Under the pieces are notes generated by a model. It saw only the letters and a list, made by a program, of their open reading frames with translations, was not told the DNA's origin and made no database searches. Shown here one piece after another: positions 44,015 through 52,519 of a DNA stretch of 64,000 bases. The stretch comes from Natrarchaeobaculum aegyptiacum. Lineage in GTDB: Archaea; Halobacteriota; Halobacteria; Halobacteriales; Natrialbaceae. The stretch's first letter is position 1; every line of letters starts with the position of its first letter. The stretch lies in NCBI RefSeq assembly GCF_002156705.1, contig NZ_CP019893.1, positions 3,596,001 through 3,660,000 on the forward strand, given 5' to 3'. Position numbers and translations under genes: made by a program.

Positions 44015-44074
44015 CGAACTGGATCAGCCACGAAGACGGTTTCGTGATGGACGGAGTTCTCCGGGAAGGACACG

Positions 44075-44305
44075 CTAGTCCATCGCGATGTAGGTCTGGG
44101 TGTCCTCGATCCCCTCGACCTCCTGAATTCGCGTGGCGGCGATCTCTTTGACCGCCGCCGGCGTATCGACGCGCGCTTTGGCGATGAGGTCGACGTCGCC
44201 AGCGACGATGTACGCGGATTCGACGCCCTCGATGTCCTCGATATCGGTTCGCAAGCGGTCCGCCTCTCCCGTGTTCGCTTTGATCATGACGAATGCCGTA
44301 ACCAT
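44075..44305 (-). CDS. Stand-alone RAM (Lrp effector) domain protein
   Basis: 76 residues, ATG 44305: only the alpha/beta RAM domain of Lrp/AsnC proteins (AFVMIKANTGEADRL, AYIVAGDVDLIAKA), without a DNA-binding HTH. Its start overlaps the stop of the RCK gene by one base (TGATG), so they are co-translated. RAM domains assemble as dimers to octamers and bind amino acids or nucleotides. Here it is probably a ligand-binding partner of the RCK protein. A paralogue of equal length (45144) lies on the other side. Confidence 0.85.
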   Translation of the reverse strand: MVTAFVMIKANTGEADRLRTDIEDIEGVESAYIVAGDVDLIAKARVDTPAAVKEIAATRIQEVEGIEDTQTYIAMD

Positions 44306-45021
44306 CAGTTGACACCTCCCGTTCCGGTTCCTGCCTTCCCCGCGTTCGCGATCGCTTCCGTCGGCGACTCGCCGACGAGTAACTGCCGGACGTTGCTCAA
44401 CTCCTCGAACGCCGCGAGGACGACCAGTCGATCACCCTTCTCGAGTGATTCGTCCTCGGTGGGTATCTCGAGGGGCTGATCCCGTTTGCCGAACGCGAGA
44501 ATCCGCGCGTTGGCGGGGAGTTCGAGTTCGCCCATCGTGTAGCCGTTGACCGGGGCCTCGTTCCTGATCGTCAGTTCGACGATCTGGAGGTTCGGTGCGA
44601 CGTCGGCGATGGCACGAATGGTCCCGCCGAGGAGCGCGTTCTTGGCACCGATCGCGCCGAGACGCTCGGGATAGATCACCTCGTCGACCTCGTCTGCGTA
44701 CTTGCGATAGATCTCCTCCCGGTAGGCCTCGTCGATGCGCATGACCGTTCGACAGCCATGGTGGTTGGCGATCATGCTGGCGGTGAAGTTGACGTTGATG
44801 TCACTTGTCAGCGCCCCGACTGCGTCAGCCGACTCGACGCCAGCCGCCTCGAGTACTTCCTCCCGGGAGCCGTCCCCGTCGATGACGGTGAACGATTCGT
44901 TCCGGGCCCGCCTGACTCGTCTCTCCGCACACTCGACGAGCGTCACGTCGTGTCCTTCCTCACGGAGGACGCGTCCAGCGCGCAGCCCGACCCGTCCGGC
45001 CCCGATGATCACGAACCGCAT
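44305..45021 (-). CDS. TrkA-type RCK potassium-channel regulator
   Basis: 238 residues from ATG 45021. RCK-N Rossmann fold with GAGRVGLRAGRVL (8-20), the acidic end of strand 2 (VTLVECAE) and DGDGSREEVLEAAGVE, then an RCK-C domain at about 140-215 (NLQIVELTIRNEAPVNG, ILAFGKRDQ, GDRLVVLA). It gates K+ uptake (Trk) or efflux by NAD(H) or nucleotide binding; the channel itself is not in the window. It is cotranscribed with a RAM protein and divergent from a second RAM protein. Confidence 0.88.
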   Translation of the reverse strand: MRFVIIGAGRVGLRAGRVLREEGHDVTLVECAERRVRRARNESFTVIDGDGSREEVLEAAGVESADAVGALTSDINVNFTASMIANHHGCRTVMRIDEAYREEIYRKYADEVDEVIYPERLGAIGAKNALLGGTIRAIADVAPNLQIVELTIRNEAPVNGYTMGELELPANARILAFGKRDQPLEIPTEDESLEKGDRLVVLAAFEELSNVRQLLVGESPTEAIANAGKAGTGTGGVN

Positions 45022-45143
45022 GGGACCGAGTACGTCGGCACCCGTCAATAAGGTTGTGCCACTTTGACACGGCACCGATCGGCACAGTCTCGCGTGGTGG
45101 GCAAAGGCTTTAGTCGTGTCAGAGAGTACCACACCAGTGATCG

Positions 45144-45374
45144 ATGGTTCACGCGTTCGTCATGGTGAAGACGGCAGCCGGGAAATCCGAGGGTCTGCTC
45201 GAGTCGATCCGCGACCTCGAGGCGGTCGGCGACGCCCACATCGTCGCGGGAAATTACGACATTATCGCCGAGGTAGACGCGCCCGAGATCTACGACGTCT
45301 TGCAGGCTGCCTCGACGAGTATCCAGGGACTCGAGGGCGTGACGGACACGAAAACGTACATCGCGATGGATTGA
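45144..45374 (+). CDS. Stand-alone RAM domain protein, paralogue
   Basis: 76 residues, ATG 45144; very similar to the protein at 44075 (AFVMVKTAAGKSE, AHIVAGNYDIIAEV, TKTYIAMD, same length and same end). No HTH. A CTTTAGT box about 35 bases before the start may serve as promoter. It is divergent from the RCK gene, so two sensor-like paralogues flank one channel-regulator gene, probably the products of a local duplication with inversion. Confidence 0.85.
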   Translation: MVHAFVMVKTAAGKSEGLLESIRDLEAVGDAHIVAGNYDIIAEVDAPEIYDVLQAASTSIQGLEGVTDTKTYIAMD

Positions 45375-45420
45375 CGTCGGTCCTCGTCAGTCGCGCAGGT
45401 TCCCGTCGATTCCCCGGCGT

Positions 45421-46029
45421 TCAGTCAGCCCCGTTCTCGCGGTGCTCGGCGAGCGCGTCCACTACGTCGGCGAGCACGGTATCGGTTTCCTGACCCGCGT
45501 CGATCCGGACGAATCGGTCCGGTTCAGCCGCGAGCAACCGCTCGTAGTTCCGGTGGACCGACTCGAGGTACTCGGCCCGTTCGAACTTGTTGGTTGCGCC
45601 CGCGCGCTCGGCCGCGACGGCGGGATCGACGTCGAGGTAGATCGTCAGATCGGGATCGATCGTAAACGGCGCGTGGAGCTCACGAACGTACGCGAGCGGG
45701 TCGTCGACGTCCAGACGGTCGAATCCCTCGAGAGTGGCGCCCTGATAGGCGTACCGGGAGTCTGCGTACCGGTCGGAAATTACGAGGTCGCCGCGCTCGA
45801 GTGCGGGTTCGATTACGCGCGAGAGGTGGTCGGCGTGGTCGGCGGTGTAGAGGAAGAGTTCCGCCAGCGGATCGGCCTCGTCGTCACCGATCGACCGGTA
45901 GACGGCATCCCCGTACCAGGAGTCGTCGGTCGGTTCGCGCGTGAACGTCGCCTCGGGATACCGCTCCCGGAGTGCCTCCCGGACCGTCGTCTTGCCGCTG
46001 CCGTCCAGCCCCTCGAGCGTGACCAGCAT
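45421..46029 (-). CDS. tmk: Thymidylate kinase
   Basis: 202 residues, ATG 46029. P-loop GLDGSGKTT (7-15), DR(Y) motif in [15 protein letters not shown] (catalytic and base-recognition residues) and LID-like [17 protein letters not shown]. Phosphorylates dTMP to dTDP with ATP in the cytoplasm. The length is normal. It converges with the RAM gene and is divergent from the NAD(P)-binding protein. Confidence 0.95.
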   Translation of the reverse strand: MLVTLEGLDGSGKTTVREALRERYPEATFTREPTDDSWYGDAVYRSIGDDEADPLAELFLYTADHADHLSRVIEPALERGDLVISDRYADSRYAYQGATLEGFDRLDVDDPLAYVRELHAPFTIDPDLTIYLDVDPAVAAERAGATNKFERAEYLESVHRNYERLLAAEPDRFVRIDAGQETDTVLADVVDALAEHRENGAD

Positions 46030-46132
46030 GGTCGCCTCTCGTGGCGAGAACTACTTAGATGGACCTATCGACGGGAGGACCCTCCTCACGGAGGCAACTA
46101 CCTATTTGTCGATCGAACTGTACGTTCCACGT

Positions 46133-47032
46133 ATGAAGGTCCTCGTCGCTGGCGGTACCGGCTTCATCGGGACGAACCTGTGTGCGGAACTGGCCGAACG
46201 CGGCCACGACGTTACGGCGCTCTCACGCAACCCTGGCCAGAGCGGACTCCCTGCAGGTGTCGACACGGCCGTGGGCGACGTCAACGCCTACGACTCGATC
46301 ACCGACACCGTCGCCGCACACGACGCAGTCGTCAATCTCGTTTCCCTCTCGCCGCTGTTCCAGCCACCGAGTGGGCTCGATCACGAGACGGTTCACCTCG
46401 GGGGAACGGAGAACCTCGTCCGTGCCGCCGAAGCCGGCGATACGGATCGATTCGTCCAGATGAGTGGCCTCGACGCAGATCCCAACGCCCCCACCGCGTT
46501 CCTTCGCGCGAAGGGGCGCGCCGAGGAGGAAGTCCAGGCGTCGAGCCTCGAGTGGACGATCTTCCGGCCGTCGGTCGTCTTCGGCGACGGTGCGGAGTTC
46601 GTCGAGTTCACGAAGACGTTGACGACGCCGTACCTGACCGGCCTCCCGGGCGGCGGTGACACCCGATTCCAGCCGATCTGGGTGGGTGATCTCGCACCGA
46701 TGCTCGCGGATGCACTCGAGGACGACGGCCACGTCGGCGAAATCTACGAGGTCGCCGGTCCCGAGGTGCTGACGCTCGCAGACGTGACGGAACTCGCCTA
46801 CGAAGCAGAGGGCCGATCGGTCACGGTCCTTCCGATTCCGATGGCGCTGGCGAAGGTCGGCCTGACGGTGGTCGATCCCGTTCCGATCGTCCCGTTCGGT
46901 GCGGACCAGGGCCGCTCGCTGCAGGTTGACAACACCGTCGCGACAAACGACGTGACGGCCTTCGACCGTACGGAGTCAGAACTGCTGACACTCCCGGAAT
47001 ACCTCGGTCTCACCGGTCGACGGCCAAAATAG
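46133..47032 (+). CDS. NAD(P)-binding protein, atypical SDR (NmrA/NDUFA9-like)
   Basis: 299 residues from ATG 46133; TATTTGTC about 28 bases before it fits a leaderless start. The N-terminal Rossmann fold has GGTGFIGTNLCAELAERGH (8-26). The Tyr/Lys catalytic pair of classical SDRs is replaced by the NDUFA9/complex-I-like pattern (LRAKGRAEEEV, TIFRPSVVFGDG). Haloarchaeal members are often called NADH-ubiquinone-oxidoreductase-like or sugar epimerase-like. Whether it binds or converts a substrate is unknown. Confidence 0.8.
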   Translation: MKVLVAGGTGFIGTNLCAELAERGHDVTALSRNPGQSGLPAGVDTAVGDVNAYDSITDTVAAHDAVVNLVSLSPLFQPPSGLDHETVHLGGTENLVRAAEAGDTDRFVQMSGLDADPNAPTAFLRAKGRAEEEVQASSLEWTIFRPSVVFGDGAEFVEFTKTLTTPYLTGLPGGGDTRFQPIWVGDLAPMLADALEDDGHVGEIYEVAGPEVLTLADVTELAYEAEGRSVTVLPIPMALAKVGLTVVDPVPIVPFGADQGRSLQVDNTVATNDVTAFDRTESELLTLPEYLGLTGRRPK

Positions 47033-47195
47033 CCCTCGAGATCGGTCCGTCAGGGTCGAAATGCAATTTTATAAACGTTGCGCATCAGAGTAATGATACA
47101 GTAGTTATAGGTAACGCCTGAACGAGTATCAAGCAACGCTGTCTGTCGATTTCTTCTGACTTCTTGCTGTGAGAGAAATTCACATAATCAAAAGA

Positions 47196-47202
47196 CTTAT
47201 AC
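47196..47202 (+). promoter_or_regulatory. cetZ TATA box
   Basis: CTTATAC lies 45-51 bases before ATG 47247. With the usual 25-base spacing, transcription would start near 47222, giving a leader of about 25 bases. Most other genes here look leaderless, so this one is different. Confidence 0.4.
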
Positions 47203-47246
47203 TCCTGATTGCACTGGTGCAAGCCAACGGAGCCCCCTGACAAACA

Positions 47247-48425
47247 ATGAAGCTGGCGATGATCGGATTTGGACAGGCCGGTGGGAAGATCGTCGATCGA
47301 TTCCTCGATTACGACGATCGAACGAACAGCGGAATCGTCCGCGCGGCAATCGCGGTCAACTCCGCGAAAGCAGACCTCATGGGTCTCGATCGCATCCCAC
47401 AGGAGAATCGCGTACTCATCGGCCAGGCCCGGGTAAAGGGCCATGGCGTGGGTGCAGACAACGAACTCGGCGCGGAAATCGCCGAAGAGGACATCGACGA
47501 GGTACAGAACGCGATCGATCAGATCCCGACCCACGAGGTCGACGCGTTCCTGATCGTCGCCGGTATGGGTGGCGGCACCGGTTCCGGTGGCGCACCCGTC
47601 CTCGCAAAACACCTCAAACGGATCTACACGATCCCCGTCTACGGGCTGGGCGTCCTGCCCGGAACGGACGAGGGTGGCATCTACACCCTCAACGCGGCCC
47701 GCTCGTTCCAGACGTTCGTCCGTGAGGTCGACAACCTGCTCGTCTTCGACAACGACTCCTGGCGACAGACCGGCGAGTCCGTCGAGGGCGGCTACGACCA
47801 GATCAACGAAGAGATCGTCCGACGCTTCGGGATTCTCTTCGGTGCCGGTGAGGTAAGCGGTAATCAGGACGTCGCAGAGAGCGTCGTCGACTCCTCGGAG
47901 ATCATCAACACGCTCTCGGGCGGCGGCGTCTCGACCGTCGGCTTCGCGAGCGAGGGCGTCGAACTCAACAGCGGCGGCGGCCTCCTCTCCCGCTTCACGG
48001 GCGACGACAGTGGCGGCGACGGTCTCGACGCTGCGAACACGACCAACCGCATCACGAGCCTCGTCCGCAAGGCCGCCCTCGGCCGGCTCACGCTCCCCTG
48101 TGAGATCGAGGGAACCGAACGCGCGTTGCTCGTAGTCGCCGGCCCCTCGGAGTACCTCAACCGGAAGGGCATCGAACGCGGCCGCAAGTGGCTCGAAGAG
48201 GAGACCGGCAGCATGGAAGTCCGCGGCGGCGACTACCCGCGACAGGAACCGGAAGTCGCCGCGACAATCCTGCTCTCGGGCGTTACCAACGTCCCGCGCA
48301 TCAAGCGTCTCCAGCAGGTCGCCATCGAGGCACAGGACAACATGGAGGACATCAAAGCCGAGAGCGAGGAGAACCTCGAGTCGCTGGTCGACGACGGCGA
48401 AGACGAACTCGAGCCGCTGTTCTAG
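47247..48425 (+). CDS. cetZ1: CetZ-family tubulin (CetZ1-like)
   Basis: 392 residues. Tubulin/FtsZ GTPase fold: IGFGQAGGKIVDRF (start), AVNSAKADL, GHGVGADNELGAEIAEEDID, and the T4 loop GGGTGSGGAPVLAKHL. T7-region and C-terminal residues follow. The sequence matches Haloferax CetZ1 very closely in remembered stretches (GIYTLNAARSFQTFVREVDNLLVFDND). CetZ1 controls cell shape and motility in Haloferax, not division. The C-terminal tail is acidic (EDELEPLF). It stops with TAG. Its 214-base upstream region is AT-rich. Confidence 0.95.
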   Translation: MKLAMIGFGQAGGKIVDRFLDYDDRTNSGIVRAAIAVNSAKADLMGLDRIPQENRVLIGQARVKGHGVGADNELGAEIAEEDIDEVQNAIDQIPTHEVDAFLIVAGMGGGTGSGGAPVLAKHLKRIYTIPVYGLGVLPGTDEGGIYTLNAARSFQTFVREVDNLLVFDNDSWRQTGESVEGGYDQINEEIVRRFGILFGAGEVSGNQDVAESVVDSSEIINTLSGGGVSTVGFASEGVELNSGGGLLSRFTGDDSGGDGLDAANTTNRITSLVRKAALGRLTLPCEIEGTERALLVVAGPSEYLNRKGIERGRKWLEEETGSMEVRGGDYPRQEPEVAATILLSGVTNVPRIKRLQQVAIEAQDNMEDIKAESEENLESLVDDGEDELEPLF

Positions 48426-48575
48426 ACGCTCACAGCACCGAACCGACGGACGGCGACGACAACCGTCGTGTCGGGGGGCACGAATCGGTTGTTCTCTGTG
48501 GTGGACGCGACCGTACGGTCGAGTAGCCCAACCAAGTCGACGTTCTTTTGCCACGTCGGTCGATACTCCGGACAG

Positions 48576-49301
48576 ATGGAGGTTCTCGTCCCGTTCGCCG
48601 CCGAGAGGCCGAAAACCCGCCTCGAGCCGGTGCTCTCGGCCGAGGAACGAGCGGCGTTCGCGCGGGTGATGCTCGCCGACGTCCTCGAAACCGTCACCGA
48701 GACTGGACACGACCCGGTGGTGCTCTCGACGGCACCGCTCGAGGATCGAGCGGTCGAGTCGGAGAGGCTGTCGCGAGAACCGGAGGTCGATCCGCGCGGA
48801 ACCATCGAGGGCATCGACCCGCAAATCGTGATCGACGATCGATCGCTCTCGGCGGCCGTCGGCGGCCGTCTTCCCGGACCGGGTGACGATCCCGTCGCCG
48901 TGGTGATGGCCGATCTCGCGCTGGTGACACCTGTGTCACTCGAGACACTGTTCGAACCGCTCGTGGGTGACGGACCTCGAGGCGAGTCCGTCCCGGACGT
49001 CGTCATCGCGCCGGGCCGTGGCGGCGGGACGAACGCACTCGTCGTCGACCACCCCCAGTTTTCGGTCGACTATCACGGCGCGTCCTACCGTGACCACGTT
49101 CGGATCGCCCGCGAAGCCGGCGCGACTGTCGAATCCGTCGACTCCTACCGGCTGGGGACGGACGTCGACGAGCCAGCGGACCTGGTCGAAGTGGTACTCC
49201 ACGGCGAGGGGCAAGCCGCTGCCTTTCTGGATGCACTCGGCTTCGACCTCGAAACGGGCAGTGGCCGGGTTACCGTCGCTCGAGACAGTGGTCCGATTTA
49301 G
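48576..49301 (+). CDS. cofC: 2-phospho-L-lactate guanylyltransferase
   Basis: 241 residues from ATG 48576. The start VLVPFAAERPKTRLEPVLS is typical of CofC, with VVMADLALVTP and IAPGRGGGTNALVV further on. CofC activates phospholactate (or phosphoenolpyruvate) with GTP for coenzyme F420 biosynthesis. A start at 48468 would add 36 unrelated residues. No other F420 gene is nearby. Only two bases after the stop the transposon-like relic begins. Confidence 0.92.
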   Translation: MEVLVPFAAERPKTRLEPVLSAEERAAFARVMLADVLETVTETGHDPVVLSTAPLEDRAVESERLSREPEVDPRGTIEGIDPQIVIDDRSLSAAVGGRLPGPGDDPVAVVMADLALVTPVSLETLFEPLVGDGPRGESVPDVVIAPGRGGGTNALVVDHPQFSVDYHGASYRDHVRIAREAGATVESVDSYRLGTDVDEPADLVEVVLHGEGQAAAFLDALGFDLETGSGRVTVARDSGPI

Positions 49302-49303
49302 CT

Positions 49304-49374
49304 GAAAGGGAGGGCGCTAAGCCCCCGTCCTCAAGGAACCTGTGGTAGCAGGCGAGTAGGGCGGAGTAGTTCAC
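49304..49374 (+). mobile_element. Orphan IS200/IS605 right-end relic (omega-RNA-like)
   Basis: A 71-base block without a gene contains two hairpins: GGGCGCTAAGCCC (stem GGGC/GCCC) set inside GAGG...CCTC, then CCTGTGGTAGCAGG (stem CCTG/CAGG). It ends in GGCGAGTAGGGCGGAGTAGTTCAC. This is the layout, from memory, of the right ends of haloarchaeal IS1341/IS605 TnpB elements, which encode the guide RNA scaffold and end in TTCAC. No tnpB or tnpA remains. It is squeezed between cofC and dgcA, three bases inside the dgcA stop. Confidence 0.55.
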
Positions 49375-50405
49375 CGAACGCCGGTCCCCGGCCGATCGAG
49401 TCCAGTGAGATCGATCTCGCCGTCAGGCATCGGGACGCCCTCGAACGGATCGTCGGCGAGCAACAGCGCACCGTCGAGATCCGCGTAATCGAGCAACGGC
49501 GAGAGGTGGCAGGCCGCAGCGATCGAGGCGTTCGACTCGAGCATACAGCCGCCCATCACCTCGAGGCCGTGGGCGCGGGCAGCGTGGACGAGACGGATCG
49601 CCTCGCGGATGCCACCGCACTTCATGAGTTTGCAGTTGACGACGTCACAGCGGTCGGCGATCCGGGGGACGTCTGCTGCTGTGAGACAGGATTCGTCGGC
49701 GACGATCGGGAGTGACGAACGCTCGAAGACCTCGCGCATGCCCGTCGGGTTCTCGGCTGGCACGGGCTGTTCGACGAGCGTTACGTCGAAGTCGGCGAGC
49801 CAGTCGATCCGGGTGATCGCGTCGGTCGGCGTCCACGCCTCGTTCGCGTCGACGAACAGCCGGACGTCGGGCGCGACCGACCGAATCGTCTCGATGATCT
49901 CACGGTCGCGGTCGGTTCCGAGTTTGACCTTGAGCGTCCCGAAGCCGCGGTCGACGGCTCGCTCGGTCTTCTCTCGCATCGTCTCGAGGTCGTCGATGGC
50001 GATCGTGTACGACGTCTCGAGGGCCTCGGCTGGATCGAGCCCCAGATAGCGATAGAGCGGTACCCCGAGCTGTCGGGCAACGAGATCGTGACAGGCGATG
50101 CTCACCGCCGTACGGGCCGCGGGGTTGGCCCGAACGGTTTCGCGCATCCGACGCTCGATCCGCTGGAGGTTGTGGCGATCGTCGACCTCCTCCACGGCTG
50201 CGAGAAGATCCGGGAGGACCGCCTCGACGGTCGCCGGCGTCTCCCCGTAGTGGGCCGCTGGTCCTGCCCCGCCGATACCCACGTTCCCGTCGTCGTCTTC
50301 GAGCCTGACGGTCACGACCTCCGCCGTCTTCTGGGTCCCGCGGGCGATCGTAAACTGGTCTTCGAGCGGAAGCGAGCGCCGTTCGAACGAGTGGCTGAGT
50401 GTCAT
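49371..50405 (-). CDS. dgcA: DgcA-type enolase-superfamily racemase
   Basis: 344 residues from ATG 50405. Mandelate racemase/muconate-lactonising fold: capping region 1-130, then the barrel with KVKLG (catalytic Lys pair), FVDANEAWTP (Asp, metal), VEQPVPAENP (Glu), VADESC (Asp, Glu) and KLMKCGG (Lys). The family includes L-Ala-D/L-Glu epimerases, but pairing with the DUF1611 protein 10 bases upstream matches DgcA, the N-acetyl-D-glutamate racemase of D-glutamate use. So it is either that or a dipeptide epimerase; the context decides my call. Its stop overlaps the relic end. Confidence 0.8.
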   Translation of the reverse strand: MTLSHSFERRSLPLEDQFTIARGTQKTAEVVTVRLEDDDGNVGIGGAGPAAHYGETPATVEAVLPDLLAAVEEVDDRHNLQRIERRMRETVRANPAARTAVSIACHDLVARQLGVPLYRYLGLDPAEALETSYTIAIDDLETMREKTERAVDRGFGTLKVKLGTDRDREIIETIRSVAPDVRLFVDANEAWTPTDAITRIDWLADFDVTLVEQPVPAENPTGMREVFERSSLPIVADESCLTAADVPRIADRCDVVNCKLMKCGGIREAIRLVHAARAHGLEVMGGCMLESNASIAAACHLSPLLDYADLDGALLLADDPFEGVPMPDGEIDLTGLDRPGTGVR

Positions 50406-50415
50406 CGTGGTCACC

Positions 50416-51432
50416 TCAGCAGACGGCCTCGAGGACGGTTTCGGGATCGAACCGGACCACGTCGGTCGCCGGCGCGCCGAGTTCGTCGGCGTAGTCGTCG
50501 ATTGCGGCTCGAGCGGCGTCGCCCTCGAGCCCGGCGGTGTTCAGCGCACCGGCGACGACCTCGGCCTCGCTGACGGGATCGGCGAGCGACTCGTACTGCT
50601 CGACGTAGTACTCGATCGGGGGGAGCTCGAAGGAGTCGTAGCCGTGGATCACCTCCCGGGTCGGGTCGTGACAGATGACGAGCCGATCCGGCATCGAGCC
50701 GTGGAGGATCGCACAGGTCACGCCCGAGTACGCCGGGTGAAAGATGCTGCCCTGGCCCTCCACGAAGAGGTAGTCGTGCTCGTCGCCCGCCTCGAGGATC
50801 ATTTCCTCGACGGCACCGGCCGCGAAGTCGCTGATCACCCGGTCGACGGGAGTGCCCCAGCCCTCGATCATGATCCCCGTCTGGCCAGTCGGGACGACGG
50901 CCGCATCGTAGCCGGCATCGCGTGCAGCCCGCGCGAGTTCCATCGTCGTCGTCATCTTCCCGACCGAACAGTCGGTGCCGACGGTGCAGATCACCTCTGC
51001 GTCGACCCTGTCCGCAACGCCCTCGGCGACGGTAAGGTCTTCGGGTGGTTTTCTGACGTCCCTGAGTTCACAACCGTTCTCGTCGGCCAACCGAACGAAC
51101 TCCTCGTCCGCCGAGAGAAACGTGTGGAGGCCCGCGATCACGTCACAGCCGTACTCGAGGGCCGTCCGGACGTCGTCGCGCCAGCTGTCGTCGAACCCGC
51201 CGCCGATGGGCGCGATGCCGATCACGAGGGCGTCGACCGCGTCGGACTCGAGGTCGTCCATGCCAGCGACGATCGGGGCGTCCTGGACGTCCGGGAGGTA
51301 CTCGGCTACGCGACTCCCCGCGTTCGCCCGGTCGAGGACCGCGATGACCTCGTCGTCTCCGTACCGGAGGATTCCCTGTGCCGTCTTCGCACGCTCTGGA
51401 AACTGTTCGTGAGCGAGAAGTGCAACGCGCAT
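50416..51432 (-). CDS. dgcN: DUF1611-family protein, DgcN-type N-acetyltransferase
   Basis: 338 residues from ATG 51432. N-terminal Rossmann-like part (1-130; MRVALLAHEQFPERAKTAQG) and a P-loop part with CTVGTDCSVGKMTTTMELA (about 149-167), typical of DUF1611. Members paired with DgcA are reported to acetylate D-glutamate, yielding N-acetyl-D-glutamate that DgcA racemises. The gene lies 10 bases before dgcA on the same strand, one operon. The acetyltransferase role is taken from the family; the sequence itself shows only the nucleotide-binding loop. Confidence 0.78.
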   Translation of the reverse strand: MRVALLAHEQFPERAKTAQGILRYGDDEVIAVLDRANAGSRVAEYLPDVQDAPIVAGMDDLESDAVDALVIGIAPIGGGFDDSWRDDVRTALEYGCDVIAGLHTFLSADEEFVRLADENGCELRDVRKPPEDLTVAEGVADRVDAEVICTVGTDCSVGKMTTTMELARAARDAGYDAAVVPTGQTGIMIEGWGTPVDRVISDFAAGAVEEMILEAGDEHDYLFVEGQGSIFHPAYSGVTCAILHGSMPDRLVICHDPTREVIHGYDSFELPPIEYYVEQYESLADPVSEAEVVAGALNTAGLEGDAARAAIDDYADELGAPATDVVRFDPETVLEAVC

Positions 51433-51494
51433 ACGAACACGTCGGTCGGGAGGGACGTAAACGCTACCGACAGTCACCGTGGCTGGAACACAGC

Positions 51495-52427
51495 CTAGAG
51501 GACGTAACAATCGGTGGTCCAGAACGACCGTTCGGCGGCCTCGAGCGCCGACGTCGGGTCGCCGGTCGCGTCGACGGCCGCAGTCGCTGCCGGCTCGAAT
51601 CCGGCCTCCTCGACGAGGGTTTCGACGACACCGCGCTGGCCCGTGAGGTACAGCGGGACGTCACCCACGTCGCCCCGGACCGCCGCGATGGCTTCTGCCG
51701 CACGCTCGAGGTGGGCGTCGATCTGTTCGTCGCGAATGCGTTCGAACCGCGCCTGCGAGAAACCGCCCTTGGAGTGGGATCCCTTTACGTCGCTCTCGAA
51801 TCCACGGGAGTCGAGCCGTTCGTCGTCCTCGTAGACCCCGACAGCGAACAGGTCGGCCCGGACCACCGCGAGAAGGTGCTCGTCCGTCGGCAGGAACCAC
51901 TCACGCTCGAGAACGAATCGGTCGTCCCAGGTCGGCTCGAGTACGGGTCGTACTGGCGGATCGAGCGCGACCGCGAGCAACCCTGCGTCGTCGACGTAGC
52001 ACAGGCAGGGCGCGGCGTCCTCGAGCAGGACGAGACGGTCGTCAAGCAGGTCTTGAAGCGAGTGGTCGAGGTCGCTCACCCGCTCGTCGTCCTCGAGAAC
52101 TGCCGTGAACGATCCCTCGGGGCCGGTCCGGACCGACGCCAGCCGATCGACGACGGCCTCGAGTTCGCGCCCCCGGAGGCGGTCCCGGCGACGGTACTCG
52201 AGTCCGCGGTCGTCGTCACGCTCGCGCTCGAGTTCGCCCTCGAGCTGGGCGATGCGATCCTCGAGCCGGTTGATTCGACGATCGGCCTCCTGCTTGGCCG
52301 TCGTCGCCTCGGCGCGGCGCTCTTTCTCGGCCTCGTAGCGCGACTGGAGCCGGTCGGTTTCCTCCTCGAGTTCGGCGATGCGGTCTTTGAGTGACGCGCG
52401 GCCGAGCAACTCGTCGACGTCGAACAT
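51495..52427 (-). CDS. Vms1/ANKZF1-family peptidyl-tRNA hydrolase
   Basis: 310 residues from ATG 52427. An N-terminal coiled coil (about 13-75; IAELEEETDRLQSRYEAEKE) precedes a release-factor-like VLRF1 core. The loop KGSHSKGGFSQARFERIRDE (about 220-240) has the Gly-Gly-x-Ser-Gln pattern around the catalytic Gln that cleaves peptidyl-tRNA in eukaryotic Vms1. In eukaryotes this frees stalled chains in ribosome quality control; the archaeal role is expected but not proven here. Ends FWTTDCYVL. Monocistronic. Confidence 0.85.
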   Translation of the reverse strand: MFDVDELLGRASLKDRIAELEEETDRLQSRYEAEKERRAEATTAKQEADRRINRLEDRIAQLEGELERERDDDRGLEYRRRDRLRGRELEAVVDRLASVRTGPEGSFTAVLEDDERVSDLDHSLQDLLDDRLVLLEDAAPCLCYVDDAGLLAVALDPPVRPVLEPTWDDRFVLEREWFLPTDEHLLAVVRADLFAVGVYEDDERLDSRGFESDVKGSHSKGGFSQARFERIRDEQIDAHLERAAEAIAAVRGDVGDVPLYLTGQRGVVETLVEEAGFEPAATAAVDATGDPTSALEAAERSFWTTDCYVL

Positions 52428-52519
52428 CCGATCGAAACGGTGCGGGGAATCCACTTCTAGGTTCCGGCGAACTGTCACGCAGTGACGACAGGGGAGGAAT
52501 TTCGATCGCGCTGGTCGGT

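Noticed and set aside
47085-48824. 579-residue minus-strand open frame opposite cetZ
   Set aside because: Antisense of a textbook CetZ; the AT-rich upstream part has no coding character.
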